Shown: piece by piece, positions 21,861 to 22,517 of the stretch | How the letters are laid out: each line of letters starts with the position of its first letter | How positions within the stretch are numbered: the stretch's first letter is position 1 | Source of the DNA: an uncultured Oscillospiraceae bacterium | GTDB lineage: Bacteria > Bacillota > Clostridia > Oscillospirales > Oscillospiraceae | NCBI GenBank assembly: GCA_900764755.1 | Contig: CAAFPE010000133.1 | Span: 1 to 22,517 of the forward strand | DNA: 22,517 bases | Direction of reading: 5' to 3' | The notes under the pieces: model-generated | Databases searched by the model: none | Seen by the model: the letters and a program-made list of their open reading frames with translations, nothing else | Told to the model about the DNA's origin: nothing | Position numbers and translations under genes: made by a program

Positions 21861-22349
21861 ATGTCCATTGAGAAAGTGCGGGACTACTTTCGCCCTCTGG
21901 GCCGGGAGGGGGACATTTTGGAGTTCCCCGTCTCCAGCGCCACCGTGGAGCTGGCCGCCCAGGCGGTGGGCGTCATCCCCGCCCGCATTGCCAAGACGCT
22001 GTCCTTCCTGGTGGACGACGGCTGTGTGCTCATTGTGGCCGCCGGGGACGCCAAGATCGACAACAGCAAATATAAGCACTTCTTCCACACGAAGGCCAAG
22101 ATGCTCACCCAGGAGCAGGCCCGGGAGATGACCGGCCACGCGGTGGGCGGTGTGTGTCCCTTCGCCAACCCGGATGGGGTGCGGACCTATCTGGACGTGT
22201 CCCTGAGGCGCTTCGGCACCGTGTTCCCTGCGGCGGGCAGCTCCAACTCCGCTATCGAGCTCACCTGTGACGAGCTGACGGAGTATTCCCACTGTGAGGG
22301 CTGGATCGATGTGTGCAAGGGCTGTCAGACAGAGGACGGCGGAATCTGA
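21861..22349 (+). CDS. YbaK/EbsC-family aminoacyl-tRNA deacylase-like protein
   Basis: A 162-aa protein of the YbaK/ProX editing family, which removes wrongly attached amino acids (often Cys or Ala) from tRNA. Typical features are SSATVELAAQAVGVIPARIAKTLSFLV (with the conserved Lys of the active site), DAKIDNSKYKHFF, the MTGHAVGGVCPFA loop and the LDVSLRRFGTVFPAAGSSNSAIEL end. It starts 3 nt after the thioesterase stop. The C-terminal tail has three cysteines (HCEGWIDVCKGC), possibly a metal site. Which tRNA it edits cannot be told. Confidence 0.9.
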   Translation: MSIEKVRDYFRPLGREGDILEFPVSSATVELAAQAVGVIPARIAKTLSFLVDDGCVLIVAAGDAKIDNSKYKHFFHTKAKMLTQEQAREMTGHAVGGVCPFANPDGVRTYLDVSLRRFGTVFPAAGSSNSAIELTCDELTEYSHCEGWIDVCKGCQTEDGGI

Positions 22350-22434
22350 CCTGCCGGATTTTTCTATGGTTTCAAAAAAGACCAGGTAAGGCGCAATGTG
22401 AACAGGTCCAGTAAAAACGGACAATAGACAAAAC

Positions 22435-22475
22435 ACCCCCTGATGTAGGAAACTAAAAGTACTACATCAGGGGGT
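22435..22475 (+). promoter_or_regulatory. 14-bp hairpin covering the transposase SD
   Basis: ACCCCCTGATGTAG (22435-22448) and CTACATCAGGGGGT (22462-22475) are perfect complements around 13 nt. The right arm carries AGGGGG, the only SD-like sequence, 6-7 nt before ATG 22482. Read-through transcripts would fold and hide the SD, a known kind of transposase control. Confidence 0.7.
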
Positions 22476-22481
22476 ATTATC

Positions 22482-22517
22482 ATGGGCAAAAGAAGCTATA
22501 CGCACGCGCAAGTATTA
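22482..22517 (+). CDS. Transposase or IS-encoded protein, N-terminal 12 codons only
   Basis: ATG 22482 opens a frame reading MGKRSYTHAQVL to the window end. The basic start followed by SYTHAQVL resembles the beginning of helix-turn-helix transposase subunits (OrfA type), but 12 residues are too few for a firm family call. Confidence 0.45.
   Translation, partial: MGKRSYTHAQVL

Larger units (their letters stand above)
22397..22517 (+). mobile_element. Left end of a probable insertion sequence (IS3-like), cut by the window edge
   Basis: From about 22397 (TGTGAACAGGTCC) the sequence changes character: a small dyad GTCC/GGAC around AGTAAAAAC as often found in IS3-type ends, then a long hairpin and the start of an ORF. 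The exact left boundary and the IS family are inferred. No target-site duplication can be checked because the right end is outside. Confidence 0.5.

Noticed and set aside
20322..22436. Open frame of about 700 codons on the minus strand
   Set aside because: It is antisense to the LysM-GH18, thioesterase and YbaK-type genes, which have clear motifs and SDs. High G+C keeps the opposite frame free of stops.

Overview
The window reads as a chromosomal segment of a G+C-rich, endospore-forming Clostridia bacterium. The Oscillospiraceae type (Flavonifractor, Pseudoflavonifractor or Lawsonibacter relatives) is my best guess from gene content and style. The spore genes (cotJ, a CwlD-like amidase, a LysM/GH18 spore-lysin type protein), strong GGAGG ribosome binding sites, a clostridial-type leuCDB operon and a BlaI/M56 pair support this. 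No tRNA, rRNA, CRISPR array or prophage is visible. An insertion sequence begins at the right edge.

Layout. 1-5738 (+): a UvrD/PcrA-family helicase, a cotJ operon in which CotJA and CotJB are one fused protein followed by CotJC, a CwlD-like amidase, and radA with its own SigA-type promoter. 5743-5922 (-): a 59-residue four-cysteine protein convergent with radA. 5923-7403 (+): a leader with a 13-bp-arm perfect palindrome, then a XerC/XerD-type recombinase and a terminator. 7435-9420 (+): an ECF sigma factor, a zinc-finger anti-sigma factor and a membrane-anchored YfjL-like protein, closed by a bidirectional terminator. 9481-13954 (-): a class I aminotransferase with its own promoter and a 160-nt leader, and leuC-leuD-leuB with a palindromic repeat element between leuC and leuD. 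14010-16484 (+): a Crp/Fnr-type regulator with a Crp-like operator in its promoter, then mgtE behind a 250-nt structured leader. 16509-17249 (+): a GNAT protein. 17308-19236 (-): blaI and an M56/M23 fusion under a promoter carrying two operator palindromes. 19291-21389 (+): an amidase with SH3 domain and a LysM-LysM-GH18 protein. 21465-22349 (+): a hotdog thioesterase and a YbaK-type deacylase. 22397-22517: the left end of a probable IS.

How the genes connect. Three sporulation-type transcription units (cotJ, the CwlD-like amidase, the amidase/LysM-GH18 pair) each have the octamer CATAGGAT 21-55 bp before the start codon. Two of them have ACC exactly 16 bp upstream, a SigK-like arrangement. 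Other regions are self-contained modules: an ECF sigma/anti-sigma circuit, leucine biosynthesis, Mg2+ transport and a BlaI-controlled wall-sensing protease.

The parts most worth a second look are the mgtE leader (10-bp closing stem, inner hairpins, 44-codon uORF with its own SD), the BlaI-M56/M23 module with its operator geometry, the fused CotJA-CotJB, the IS hairpin that buries the transposase SD, and the palindrome plus protein-like in-frame stretch before the recombinase. All assignments are from reading the sequence only; no database search was run.
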